Of a stretch of DNA of 64,000 bases, positions 35,788 to 44,537 are shown in pieces. The stretch's first letter is position 1, and every line of letters begins with the position of its first letter. The translations under genes and the position numbers were made by a program. Source of the stretch: Solwaraspora sp. WMMA2065 (lineage in GTDB: Bacteria; Actinomycetota; Actinomycetes; Mycobacteriales; Micromonosporaceae). Location: the NCBI RefSeq assembly GCF_030345075.1, contig NZ_CP128361.1:6262001-6326000 (forward strand), given 5' to 3'. Below the pieces are notes generated by a model. That model worked only from the letters and a program-made list of their open reading frames with translations. It made no database searches and was not told the DNA's origin.

Positions 35788-36369
35788 CTATGTGGACGAC
35801 TCTGGGCGCGGCCGGGGCGTGAGTCCGTCGTGCAGGACGGTGAGGATCCGTTGCTGGCCTTTCTGGTCGGGGCCGACCTGCTCCAGCGCCCGCGAGGTGC
35901 CGATCATCAGCCCGATCAACTCGGCTGTGGCGATGTCCGGGCGTACGGCTCCGGACTGCTGCGCCCTGGTCAGCAGGTCCCCCATCGCGTCGCGCAGGTC
36001 CGCGCCGGCTGAGGCGATCGCCGCCCGTACTGCGGCCATCGCCTCGTCATCGGAGTCGACGGCGTCGGTGAAGGCATGCTTGACCGTCGACTGTTTGACG
36101 GCCTCGGTGAAGAACGCGAAGAAGCCGGCGCCGACGTCGCCGGCGGTGGCCATCTCCCGCGCGTACGCGGTGATCTCCCGTAGCCGGGACATGAACACCG
36201 CCTCGATGAGAGCGGCCTTCGTGGGGAAGTGACGGAAGACGGTGCCGATCGCCACGCCGGCGAGCTCGGCGAGCTCCTCGGTCGAGGCGGACGGACCGGC
36301 CGCCGCGAAGACCTGTTCGGCGGCGGCGAGGATCCGGGCGGCCGTTACTGCCTGGATCTGTCCGATCAG
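35788..36369 (-). CDS. TetR-family regulator, apparent CTG start
   Basis: The reading frame encodes a normal TetR N-terminus (AARILAAAEQVFAAAGPSAS, ELAELAGVAIGTVFRHFPTK) and a C-terminal ligand domain ending at TGA 35788. There is no ATG, GTG or TTG within the needed region; the best position is CTG 36369-36367, which overlaps the MerR stop as CTGA and gives 193 residues beginning IGQIQAVTA. The next ordinary start, GTG at 36258, would cut off half the HTH. It could use CTG, be re-initiated from MerR, or be damaged. It probably regulates the divergent SDR. Confidence 0.7.
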   Translation of the reverse strand: MIGQIQAVTAARILAAAEQVFAAAGPSASTEELAELAGVAIGTVFRHFPTKAALIEAVFMSRLREITAYAREMATAGDVGAGFFAFFTEAVKQSTVKHAFTDAVDSDDEAMAAVRAAIASAGADLRDAMGDLLTRAQQSGAVRPDIATAELIGLMIGTSRALEQVGPDQKGQQRILTVLHDGLTPRPRPESST

Positions 36370-36764
36370 GGCGGTCCGGCCGGGCCGGACTCGTACGCGC
36401 AGCCGCTGGCCGGGTGTGCGGCCCGCGCGATCACCTCGTCCAGGCGGGAGCGGGCTGCCGTCAACTCGGCGATCCGCGCGTCGATCCGGTCGCGCTCGGC
36501 AGCCAGCCGGGCGCGTGACTCGGGCGTGTTGACCTTGGCGTCCACACAGGGCATCAGGTCGGCGATGGTCCGGCTGGACAGGTTGGCCGCGTACAGCCGC
36601 TGGATCAGCCGGACCCGTTCGACGGCCGACTCCGAGTAGCGGCGCTGACCGGCCGGGCTGCGCTGCGCGACCAGCAGACCCTGCTCCTCGTAGTAGCGCA
36701 GCGCCCGGGTGCTCACCCCGGCGCGGTCGGCCAGCTCACCGATCCGCACAGTGACCCCCATCAC
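36366..36764 (-). CDS. MerR-family regulator
   Basis: 132 residues with the MerR winged HTH at the start: VRIGELADRAGVSTRALRYYEEQGLL, then RRYSESAVERVRLIQRLY. A dimerisation helix (SRARLAAERDRIDARIAEL) follows. A single Cys near position 88 and another near the C-terminus do not form a metal-site pattern, so it is more likely a drug- or stress-sensing type. It is divergent from the SDR gene by 45 bases, the classical MerR arrangement with its target. Confidence 0.85.
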   Translation of the reverse strand: MMGVTVRIGELADRAGVSTRALRYYEEQGLLVAQRSPAGQRRYSESAVERVRLIQRLYAANLSSRTIADLMPCVDAKVNTPESRARLAAERDRIDARIAELTAARSRLDEVIARAAHPASGCAYESGPAGPP

Positions 36765-36809
36765 AAGTCTTTGCCTTTGACGTCAATGTCAGGTTTTAGC
36801 GTAGCCAGC
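36765..36809. promoter_or_regulatory. MerR/SDR divergent promoter with TTGACGTCAA palindrome
   Basis: The 45-base gap holds TTGACGTCAA, a perfect 10-base palindrome, which doubles as a -35-like TTGACG for the SDR gene. A looser dyad CCT...AGG surrounds it. This is the likely MerR site. Confidence 0.5.
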
Positions 36810-37496
36810 ATGCAGATTTTCGGAGCAACCGCCCTGGTCACCGGGGCCAATCGTGGTATCGGCCGGCACTTCGCCGCCCAGCTGGTCGAGCGCGGTGCCG
36901 CCACGGTCTACGCCACCGCCCGCCGCCCCGAGTCCGTCGACCTGCCCGGCGTACGGGTCCTGCCGCTGGACGTCACCGACCCGGACTCGGTCGCCGCCGC
37001 CGCGGCGGCCACCGGTGACGTCACCCTGCTGGTCAACAACGCCGGGGTCACGACCGGAGCGGACCTGGTCGGCGGTGACCTCGGCCTGATCCGCCAGGAG
37101 ATGGACACCCACTTCTGGGGGACGCTGCACATGATCCGGGCCTTCGCGCCGCAGCTGGCCAACGGCGCGATCCTCAACGTGCTGTCGGCGCTGTCCTGGA
37201 GCGCCTACCCGGGTGCCGGCGGCTACGCGGCGGCGAAGGCCGCCGAGTGGAACCTCACCAACGCCGTACGGCTGGAGCTGGCCGCACAGCACACCCAGGT
37301 CACCGGTCTGCTGATGGGCGCCGTCGACACCGACATGATGGCCTCCTACGACGGACCGAAAAGCGACCCGGCGGTGATCGTCAAGGCAGCCCTGGACGGT
37401 CTCGAGGCGGGTGAGTGGGAGGTGCTCGCCGACGAGACGGCCCGTGCGGTCAAGGCATCCCTCGCCGCGGACCCCTCCGGCGGTCAGAAGACCTGA
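36810..37496 (+). CDS. Short-chain dehydrogenase/reductase
   Basis: 228 residues from ATG 36810. TALVTGANRGIGRHFAAQLV, NNAGVTTGADLV, and YAAAKAAEWNL with the catalytic Tyr-x3-Lys identify a classical SDR. The preceding Ser region is VLSALSWSAYPGAGG. The substrate is unknown. The gene is divergent from MerR/TetR and likely controlled by one or both. It ends convergently with the next gene, overlapping it by 13 bases. Confidence 0.88.
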   Translation: MQIFGATALVTGANRGIGRHFAAQLVERGAATVYATARRPESVDLPGVRVLPLDVTDPDSVAAAAAATGDVTLLVNNAGVTTGADLVGGDLGLIRQEMDTHFWGTLHMIRAFAPQLANGAILNVLSALSWSAYPGAGGYAAAKAAEWNLTNAVRLELAAQHTQVTGLLMGAVDTDMMASYDGPKSDPAVIVKAALDGLEAGEWEVLADETARAVKASLAADPSGGQKT

Positions 37497-38353
37497 CCAG
37501 AGCGTACGGCGGTGAACAGCAGCGGCGTGCCGACGCCGAGCCGGGCCACGGCGTCGGCGGCCGCCTCGGCCAGCCACCCGATCGCGTCGCAGGACCACTC
37601 GACCAGCTCACCGCGAAGCACCACACCGTGCAGTGGTGGGCCGTTCCAGAGGCTGTCGTCGAACAGTGGAGCCGGGGTGGTGTCGGCGGCCGCGAGGTCG
37701 TGCGACCGGTATCCGAACACATCCGGACCCAGGTCGGCGAGCAGCTCGGTGAGCTGGACCGCCACGTCGGGTAGCGACGGCTCCCGGCCGCTGTTGACGG
37801 TGATCTCGACCGGCGTCCGGTCCGCCGGACCGTGGCCGGTGAACCACGGGCTCGTCCGAGTCGCCGACACCGGCGCGTACGGCGGGCGGGACGCCGGGTC
37901 GAGCCCGTGCACCGGTAGCAGCAGTTGTACCGCAGACAGGTCGAGCGGACCCCGCCGTGCCGTCACCTCTGCGGCGCAGTGCAGGAACGGCTGCACCGGC
38001 AGTGGCCGGTCGCCCGCCACCGCGCTGGCGTCGACCTGGAACCAGGACAGCAGGGCGGCGTCGGGCGCGGCGGCTGGATGCTGCCACCCGGCGTCGTTCG
38101 TCGCCCACAGGCCACCCGACCGGAGCATGCCGTTGTCGCGATCGCCGCCAGCCGAGGAATCGTCGAGCCAGCCCATGGCGAGTGACCGGTGGTAGAAGAG
38201 CGAATAGGCGTCCAGCTCCCCGTCGGCCCCGTGTGGCACATCGTCTGCGGGTCCGGTGAGGAAGCTGCCGTAGAGAGCGGCGAACATGGTGCCGGCGACC
38301 CGAAGGGTCGCCGGCACCACGCCGGGCCGCGTATTGATGCTGCGTTCCGGCAT
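37484..38353 (-). CDS. Uncharacterised actinobacterial protein
   Basis: 289 residues starting MPERSINTRPGVVPATLRVAG. No domain is recognised. The sequence is mostly beta/alpha mixed with DLSAVQLLLPVHGLDP, and ends LFTAVRSGQVF. There is no signal peptide or membrane helix. The coding bias is clear on this strand and there is a good actinobacterial codon pattern, so the gene is real. It overlaps the convergent SDR end. Confidence 0.6.
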   Translation of the reverse strand: MPERSINTRPGVVPATLRVAGTMFAALYGSFLTGPADDVPHGADGELDAYSLFYHRSLAMGWLDDSSAGGDRDNGMLRSGGLWATNDAGWQHPAAAPDAALLSWFQVDASAVAGDRPLPVQPFLHCAAEVTARRGPLDLSAVQLLLPVHGLDPASRPPYAPVSATRTSPWFTGHGPADRTPVEITVNSGREPSLPDVAVQLTELLADLGPDVFGYRSHDLAAADTTPAPLFDDSLWNGPPLHGVVLRGELVEWSCDAIGWLAEAAADAVARLGVGTPLLFTAVRSGQVF

Positions 38354-38411
38354 CTGTTTCCTGTGCCTTTCCAGCTGCCGCGCAGCTGCGAGTCTCCTGT
38401 TTGCGAAAGGG

Positions 38412-38867
38412 TCAGTATACGCGACAGGCGACGTCGTTCTGGCGATGCGGCCACTCGCCGGTGTCGATTTCTCCGATCACGTCGACGTCGACGTGATTGC
38501 GCCACGACGTCATCTGGGTGTCGTCGCAGTCGTGACGCGCGACGGTGCGGTCGCCGCTTCCGGTGTAGGGCCGTAGTTCCCTGGTCGACGAGCAGGCCTT
38601 CTGCCGCCAGGTGTTGTCCCGGCCGCTCTCTGGTGTGCAGCCGATCAGAGCCGTGTCTGCGGCCGTGCCGGTGGTCGTGGCCATCGGGATCATCCGGCCG
38701 GCGCGGTCCAGATATGTTGCGGTGCCTGCGGAACCCGATGGCGCGATTCCCGGCACCGCGACCGCAGTGTCCGTTGGCTCAGCCATCGCCTGTGCGGGCG
38801 TGGCAACGCCGACGAGGGCGAGGGTGGTTGCGGCCAGGGCGCTGAGCACCCGTGTTGCTTGTTTCAT
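38412..38867 (-). CDS. Small secreted protein
   Basis: 151 residues, GGGGAGG ahead of ATG 38867. There is a Sec signal peptide (VLSALAATTLALVGVATPAQA), then a Thr/Ala-rich mature protein with Cys residues at GCTPESG, KACSSTREL, RHDCDDTQM and NDVACRVY, which may form two disulfides. No known domain. The function is unknown; it is extracellular. Confidence 0.65.
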   Translation of the reverse strand: MKQATRVLSALAATTLALVGVATPAQAMAEPTDTAVAVPGIAPSGSAGTATYLDRAGRMIPMATTTGTAADTALIGCTPESGRDNTWRQKACSSTRELRPYTGSGDRTVARHDCDDTQMTSWRNHVDVDVIGEIDTGEWPHRQNDVACRVY

Positions 38868-39218
38868 TGATCCTCCCCGTGCTGGAACAATTGAGGACAC
38901 GCGACTGAGATAGCATTTCCTGCAGTCAGGGGTGAATTGTCGGCCGGCGAGTGGGGGTTGATCAATTCGCCCCGTACGACGACCAACGACCACGACGCTA
39001 ATCGATTGACTCTCGAGGTGCAACCCGGGGTCGACGTGAAGCAGACCGATCATGAAAGCAGACCGATCATGAAACATGGGTGCGCCGGTGCGGCTCAGCT
39101 TGCGGACGCGGTTTCACCAAATGGTCGCCGACGCTTTGGATGCTCTGCGGACCGGCCTGATGGTGCAGGCGCATGTCGATGCATCTGCGCCATCAGGATG
39201 GCGGAGTCGCTTGCCCTG
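38868..39218. other. Intergenic region
   Basis: 351 bases. The minus-strand promoter of the small secreted protein lies at the left. The plus-strand stretch 39076-39200 reads LRTRFHQMVADALDALRTGLM, possibly a gene relic, but no start or family supports it. Two copies of an AGACCGATCATGAAA repeat lie at about 39042-39074. Confidence 0.4.
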
Positions 39219-39728
39219 TCAGAGGGGCACGGTCGGGGTGACGGTCGACGGGGTGAAGGTGTGCGGGCGGCCGCAGTAGTCCGGGATCGGGGTGATGTCG
39301 AGCAGTGACACCCGGCAGACCTGGATGGCGACGCGGTCGATTCCTCGGACGGCGGCGTTCGCGCCGAGGACGAACTCGATCTCGACGACGCCGTTGTTCA
39401 CCCGGCGGGCGGTCTCGTCGACGACCCGCTCGCCGGCGTACGCGGTATAGCTGGCGATGGTGTAACGGCTGTCGTCGCGGCAGACGGCTCCCGGGTCGTT
39501 CGGGAACGGACGGTCGGCGAGCATCCCGGTCACCCGTACCGCGCTGGTCGGCGGGGCGGAGCGCCACTCCAGGTGACCCAGGGTGTAGCCGTAGGTGCAG
39601 TTGTCCCCGGACGGGACGGAGAACCGCTGCAGGATCGACGGGCTGGCGGTGGCTCCGCTGGCCGCGAGGGCAGCGGCGGCGATCGCGGCGGCGAGGACGG
39701 TCGCCGCACGCAGGACTGCGCGCTTCAT
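39219..39728 (-). CDS. Secreted protein of unknown function
   Basis: 169 residues from ATG 39728, with AAGGAAG upstream. The signal peptide reads VLAAAIAAAALAASGATA. The mature region has DNCTYGYTLGHLEWRSAPP, a beta-rich body with paired Cys (NCTY, AVCRDDSRY, QVCRVSL, DYCGRP), and a Thr/Pro-rich tail. No family is recognised. Its -35/-10 region lies in the AT-rich stretch before 39830. Confidence 0.6.
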   Translation of the reverse strand: MKRAVLRAATVLAAAIAAAALAASGATASPSILQRFSVPSGDNCTYGYTLGHLEWRSAPPTSAVRVTGMLADRPFPNDPGAVCRDDSRYTIASYTAYAGERVVDETARRVNNGVVEIEFVLGANAAVRGIDRVAIQVCRVSLLDITPIPDYCGRPHTFTPSTVTPTVPL

Positions 39729-39935
39729 CTGCTTCCTTTCTGCTGTCTCGGATGCTTCGTGGACGGTCATCGGCACCTGGTGCGGGTGTGACGACAAATA
39801 CATCAAAGATTACCGATGTATAGCTGTGAAGTCATCTGCTGGCCGATGGGCGTTGTGCGTGAAGGAGTCGCCTGTTGGGTACCGGCTCGGGCAGTGGCAT
39901 CGACCCGACGAGTCCACCCCCGAAGGAGACATGGC

Positions 39936-41300
39936 ATGAGCCAGGTCACCGAGGCCGCGCCGCAGCGGTCGACCGGCGTACCCGAACCACCGACCGGCTG
40001 GCGCCGATTCCGCTACATCGGCCCCGGCGTGCTGTGGGCGCTCGCCGCCCTCGCCACCGGCGAACTGCTGTTCACTCCCCGGGTCGGAGCCCAGTACGGC
40101 TACAGTCTGATGTGGGCGCTGGTCGCCGTACTCGTCCTCAAGCTCTTCGTCACCCGGGAAATCGGCCGCTACAGCGTCGTCACCGGCCGCCGGCTGCTCA
40201 CCGGCCTGGCCGGCCTGCCCGGCCCGGCCGGCTGGGCGATCTGGCTGATCCTGGTGCCGCAGCTGGTCGTCGGGATCGCCGCGATCGCCGGGATCGCCAG
40301 CGCCGCCGGCAGCGCACTCGCGCTCGCCGTACCCGGTCCGATCCAGGCCTGGACCGGCGCGGTCCTCGCGGCCGCCGCCGGGCTGGTGCTGGTCGGTCAC
40401 TACACCGGCGTCGAATGGGTGTCCCGAGTCCTCGGCATCGCGCTCGCCCTCGGCGCGGTCGTCGCCGCGATCCAGGTCGGGCCGGACCTGACCGAGGCCG
40501 CCGCCGGGTTCGTCCCGGTGCCGCCGGACGATCTGCAGGTAGCCGAGATCCTGCCCTGGCTCGGCTTCCTGTCCAACGGCGCGGCCGGACTGATGTGGTA
40601 CTCGTACTGGATCACCGCCAAGGGCATCGGCCACGCCGGGGTGGCGGCGGCCGACCGCCGCGACCCACGGGACCTCGACAGCCACCAGATCGACCGGGTA
40701 CGCGGCTGGCTGCGGACGATGACCCTCGACTCGACGTTCGCCGTGGTGGGCGTCGCGCTGATCACCGTCGCGTTCCTGATCCTCGGCGCCGAGCTGCTGC
40801 GGCCGGAAGGCATCGTGCCCGCCGAAGCCGACGTCGCCCGCGACCTGACCCGCCTGTTCAGCGAGGTGTTCGGCAGCGTCGGCTTCTGGCTGATGGTCGT
40901 CGGACTGGTCTCGGCGTTCTGGACCGCCACCCTCACCAACATCGACGGGTGGCAGCGGCTCTACACCGACGGCGTACGGCGTGTGCTGCCGGAACGGCTC
41001 ACCGAGCACAGCCTGGCCCGCCCGGCGGTGATCAGCCGGACCGCCGTCGTGGTGTGGCTGGCGACCCTGCCGTACGCCGTGTTCCTGATCTTCGGCAATC
41101 CGGTCGCCCTGCTGACCCTCGCCGGGTCGATCGAGGCCGTGCACATCCCGCTGGTCGCCGGACTCGTGCTGTGGCTCAACCGGCGGACCATGCCACGCGC
41201 GTTGCGCGCCGGGTGGGCCGCGACCGCACTGGTGGTCGCCGCCGTGGTCTTCTTCACCTGGTTCGCGCTCTACTACCTGTGGCAGCAGTTCGCCGGCTGA
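39936..41300 (+). CDS. Nramp-related transporter lacking canonical metal motifs
   Basis: 454 residues from ATG 39936, AAGGAG seven bases upstream. About eleven membrane helices follow an Nramp pattern (GPGVLWALAALATGELLFTPRVGAQYGYS at TM1, LFVTREIGRYSVVTG at TM2, SAFWTATLTNIDGWQRL later). The TM1 motif DPGN is replaced (ALAALATGEL) and TM6 shows LPWLGFLSNGAAGLMWYSYW in place of an MPHN. Canonical Mn/Fe transporters need both motifs, so substrate or ion coupling must differ. Similar divergent Nramp clades carry other metals, such as Mg or Al (family knowledge). Confidence 0.8.
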   Translation: MSQVTEAAPQRSTGVPEPPTGWRRFRYIGPGVLWALAALATGELLFTPRVGAQYGYSLMWALVAVLVLKLFVTREIGRYSVVTGRRLLTGLAGLPGPAGWAIWLILVPQLVVGIAAIAGIASAAGSALALAVPGPIQAWTGAVLAAAAGLVLVGHYTGVEWVSRVLGIALALGAVVAAIQVGPDLTEAAAGFVPVPPDDLQVAEILPWLGFLSNGAAGLMWYSYWITAKGIGHAGVAAADRRDPRDLDSHQIDRVRGWLRTMTLDSTFAVVGVALITVAFLILGAELLRPEGIVPAEADVARDLTRLFSEVFGSVGFWLMVVGLVSAFWTATLTNIDGWQRLYTDGVRRVLPERLTEHSLARPAVISRTAVVVWLATLPYAVFLIFGNPVALLTLAGSIEAVHIPLVAGLVLWLNRRTMPRALRAGWAATALVVAAVVFFTWFALYYLWQQFAG

Positions 41301-41409
41301 CCGGAAGCGGCCAGCCGAAGAGGGCAGGCCGGTTGCGGTCGGTGGCCAGATCCGCCACCATGGTGGACATGATCACTTCCTACCGGAAGGGCGGAACCGC
41401 CCTCGCGCG

Positions 41410-42342
41410 GTGACCGCGCCCGCGCGGCGTGACGCCGCCCGCTCCACCTCCCCAGCACCAGCTTCCGATCGGCTCGTCGCCTACTGGCGGCTGGCCGAAC
41501 CCGTCCGGCGCGAATGGCTCGACCACGGGCTCGACACCGCGCCCGCCGGCCGGGCCACCACAGAGGACATCCTGTCCCGCATCTATGCCCGGCACTCTCG
41601 TCGTCGACCCCGGTTCCGTTGGGTCGACTCACCACGTCAGGCACTGCCGCTGCTGGCCGGTCTGCCCACCCACGACCTGCTCCAGCAGTGGATCAGAGCT
41701 CGACAGCCGGCCGGGAAACCCCCACTAGCCAGCGACATCGCCGCCGGGCTGTCCCGGCTGCGCAGCGCCCTGGACGCGGCCGCCGACCATCCCGACCTGA
41801 CCCCACCACAGGCCGGCCGGAAGAAGGACACCCGGAAGAAGGACGCCTGGAAGAAGGACGCCGGCCAGAAACAGGACGGTGCCGGATCGAAATGGCCGGT
41901 GCTGCCGCCGATCGAGGCGCTCGCGGCCGGCGTACCGCTGCGGGTCGTCCTGCAGCAGGGGGTCCGCGACGCGCTGCGGACCAGCCTCGTTGACGGCTTC
42001 TCCCTACCGGTCCGCGCGGCACTCGCGGCCGTCGGGCGACAGCCCGTGCCGACCGCCTGGTACGGCCAGCAGGACGCGCACTGGGTGGCGTACTACGACG
42101 TGCTGCGCCGGCTCGGGCTGGCCCGGTACCGGCGGGCCGACGAGACTCAGCTCGACGAGTGGGCGACGTTGGCCCGGTCCGCCGGCTGGTGGTGGCCGGG
42201 GGAGCGGACCTGCGTACTGGTCGAACGTCCGGCGGTGATCCGGACCGGGCCGGTGCCGGGCGCCCGGCACGGCGAGCAGCGCCCGGCATCGGGGGTGGCC
42301 GGCCCGGTCGGATACCGGGACGGCTGGCGACCACTCGGGTAG
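41410..42342 (+). CDS. DUF6745-like protein with KKD repeat
   Basis: 310 residues, GTG start. The C-terminal part (YYDVLRRLGLARYR, ARSAGWWWPGERTCVLVERPAVI) resembles DUF6745, which often accompanies LRR or toxin-like genes; the match is tentative. Residues 138 to 154 hold a lysine-rich tandem repeat, KKDTRKKDAWKKDAGQK, which looks like slippage-driven expansion. No signal peptide. It lies 110 bases after the transporter gene. Confidence 0.55.
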   Translation: MTAPARRDAARSTSPAPASDRLVAYWRLAEPVRREWLDHGLDTAPAGRATTEDILSRIYARHSRRRPRFRWVDSPRQALPLLAGLPTHDLLQQWIRARQPAGKPPLASDIAAGLSRLRSALDAAADHPDLTPPQAGRKKDTRKKDAWKKDAGQKQDGAGSKWPVLPPIEALAAGVPLRVVLQQGVRDALRTSLVDGFSLPVRAALAAVGRQPVPTAWYGQQDAHWVAYYDVLRRLGLARYRRADETQLDEWATLARSAGWWWPGERTCVLVERPAVIRTGPVPGARHGEQRPASGVAGPVGYRDGWRPLG

Positions 42343-42473
42343 CCGTCCGGCGGCTGAGTCTGCCGGGCAGATGGTGGACAGACGCCTCCTCGCTACTGTG
42401 GTGCGGACATAGGCGATCATGATCTGCCCGGCGGCTCCCGGCCGCCGAGGCTCGAAGGGCGGTGGCTGTCCTG

Positions 42474-42884
42474 ATGCACTCGCACCAACATGAACCCGTT
42501 GGCCGTACGCCGGGTGCTGCCCGTGGCAGCGGTGCACCTGCCCTGCGTCCGGCATCGAACCCGGCACACCACCTGCAGCGCCGGTACGGCAACCGGCAGA
42601 CCAGGGCGATCATCCAGGCGAAGCTTGCGGTGGGCTCCACCACCGACCCACTCGAGCGGGAAGCGGACCGGATCTTGCGGCTGGCAACCGGCGGGTCGGC
42701 GCAGCGGGCACCCGAGGCGGTCGGGCAGGAGCCCGCGACGGCGGTGGGTGAGTCGGCGGGCGCGGCGGTGGAGCAGGGCGTGGCCCGGGCCCGGGCGGAG
42801 CAGGGCAGGGAAAGCCGGTCCGTCGCCGGGGCGGATCGGCGTCCACCCCACACGCGACCCCACGGCTCACGACCGAATCGCTAG
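42474..42884 (+). CDS. DUF4157 (eCIS core) N-terminal fragment
   Basis: 136 residues. Residues 35 to 68 carry the start of the DUF4157/eCIS-core domain: YGNRQTRAIIQAKLAVGSTT and DPLEREADRILRLA. In intact members this is followed by a metallopeptidase-like HExxH segment, which is absent. The remainder is a disordered Ala/Arg tail that runs into the insertion element. This is a truncated remnant of a protein associated with contractile injection systems or secreted toxins. Confidence 0.65.
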   Translation: MHSHQHEPVGRTPGAARGSGAPALRPASNPAHHLQRRYGNRQTRAIIQAKLAVGSTTDPLEREADRILRLATGGSAQRAPEAVGQEPATAVGESAGAAVEQGVARARAEQGRESRSVAGADRRPPHTRPHGSRPNR

Positions 42885-42894
42885 ACTGTGGACT

Positions 42895-43898
42895 GTGTCC
42901 AGGACCGTGAAGCGGGCGTTCAGGTACCGCTTCGACCCCACCCCCGGGCAGGCCGCCGAGCTCGCCCGGACGTTCGGCTGTGTCCGGCTGGTCTGCAACA
43001 TGGCCGCTGGCCGCCCGCACCGAGGCGTGGACCCTGCGTCGGGAACGGGTCACCTACAACGCCACGTCGGCGATGCTGACCGGGTGGAAGAAGACCGACG
43101 ACCTCGCGTTCCTCAATGAGGTGTCGACGGTGACCGTGTCGCAGGACCCGGCGGGCCGCTGGTTCGTCTCCCTGCTCTGCGACGACCGGATCGAACCGGC
43201 CCCGGCCACCACCGCCGTGGTGGGGGTCGACGCCGGCCTCGACAGCCTGTTCACCCTGTCCACCGGGGAGAAGATCCCCGACCCGGGACATGAACGCCGT
43301 GACCGGCGGCGGCTGGCCCGGGCCCAGCGGAACCTCGCACGCAAGGCCAGAGGCTCCGCGAACCGGGCCAAGGCTCGGCTGGCGGTGGCCCGGGTTCATG
43401 CCCGGGTCGCCGACCGCCGCCGCGATCACCTGCACAAGTTGACCACCCGGCTCGTTCGTGAAACCCAGACGATCGTGATCGAGGACCTGGCCGTCCGCAA
43501 CATGATGGCCAACCACCGTCTGGCCCGCGCCGTCTCGGACGCGGGCTGGCGGCAGTTCCGCAGCATGCTGGGGTACAGAGCGGACTGGTACGGCCGGGAT
43601 CTGGTGGTCGTGGACCGCTGGTTCCCGTCGACCCGACTGTGCTCGGGCTGTGGTGTACTGGCTGAACACCTGCCGTTGGCGGTCCGGTCGTGGACCTGCC
43701 GGTGCGGGCAGGCCCATGACCGGGACGTGAACGCGGCCCGGAACATTCTCGCGGAGGGGCTCTCCGTGATTGCCTGTGGAGGCGGTGTGAGACCTCACCG
43801 GGAGTCCTCCTCTCGGACGGGGCGGTCGTCGGTGAAGCAGGAACCCCCTGGGGCGACCCAGGGAATCCCCGTCCCTTCAGGGCGGGGAGGATTGTCAA
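42895..43898 (+). pseudogene. tnpB: Broken TnpB (RuvC-like RNA-guided nuclease)
   Basis: The frame starts VSRTVKRAFRYRFDPTPGQA and reads correctly to VCNMAA; one extra C in GGCCGC at about 43006-43012 shifts it (the shifted frame gives LAARTEAWTLRRERVTYNAT). At about 43107-43120 the expected 60-70 residues between NEVS and TVTVSQDPAGRWF are missing. The remaining RuvC core is intact: GVDAG, IEDL, a CSGCG/CRCG zinc ribbon, and HDRDVNAARNI. It is probably inactive. The transferred 3' end and an omega-RNA would lie near 43800-43898. Confidence 0.85.
43867..43887 (+). repeat. IS605-type right-end hairpin
   Basis: CCCCGTCCC pairs with GGGCGGGG around TTCA with one bulged T. Such a hairpin next to the GTCAA end is the substrate of the IS605 transposase. 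Confidence 0.75.
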
Positions 43899-44356
43899 GG
43901 TCTGCAATGGTGCGGGCAGTGAGGTGCCCCGAGGATTCCGGACAGGGAGCGAGACGATGTCGGTGACCCCCAGCGACGGCCGGTTGGACAGGGTCAGCAG
44001 GTCGTGGACGACGCGGGGCGGGCCGACGGTAACCGGCTGGGACGGTTCGTCCGTTTCCATGCCGAGATCCACAGACGTGCACGCGCTGCCGGTGGCGAGA
44101 GCGCGCAGGGTCACCGACCAGATGGCCAATCCCTGGCTGACCCGGGACTGAGCCTCGATCCCGTACATGTCGTCGCTGTCGAGGACGCGCAGGTGTAGCA
44201 CCTTGTCACCGACGACGGTTTCACCGAGGTCGATCGGTGTCGCATCAGGATCGTCCAGTGCCCACCGGCTGAAACTCTCGTGTGCCAGCTCCACGACGGC
44301 CCGCGGTCGGATTCCTCGGTGCAGTCCTTCCAAATGGCTCGGTAGAGAAGGCTCAT
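43899..44356 (-). pseudogene. 5' part of a gene cut by the IS element, with frameshift
   Basis: A GGGAG ribosome site precedes ATG 44356. The protein begins MSLLYRAIWKDCTEE, then the frame must shift near 44310-44318 to continue IRPRAVVELAHESFSRWALD and DPDATPIDLGETVVGDKVLH down to LPAPLQTL, where the IS begins. The coding bias continues in the second frame. I do not recognise the family. It is clearly a remnant. Confidence 0.7.
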
Positions 44357-44537
44357 CTGCTGCTCCCGAGTCACTCGGCGACGACACGTGGGCTGCGGAC
44401 GAGCCCATCGCGTATCGCAGAGAGTACCGAGCTGATGCACGTACCGGCATCGACTGTACTTCCATGCCTGACCGACCCCGGCGTACGCCGCTACGGCGCC
44501 GAAGCGCCTACGTTGCCCCGACCCGATCCGGTGCCGA

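Larger units (their letters stand above)
42860..43898 (+). mobile_element. IS605/IS200-type element with degenerate tnpB
   Basis: The boundaries are estimated. The right end is the GTCAA at 43894-43898 after the CCCCG...CGGGG hairpin typical of IS605-family right ends, and the left end is somewhere before the tnpB start at 42895. There is no tnpA inside, so the copy would be non-autonomous. The sequences on either side are truncated genes, so the insertion was accompanied or followed by deletion. Confidence 0.75.

Noticed and set aside
39816-41144. Alternative long minus-strand frames across the Nramp-like gene
   Set aside because: The plus strand shows clear membrane helices and a good ribosome site; the minus products are low-complexity.
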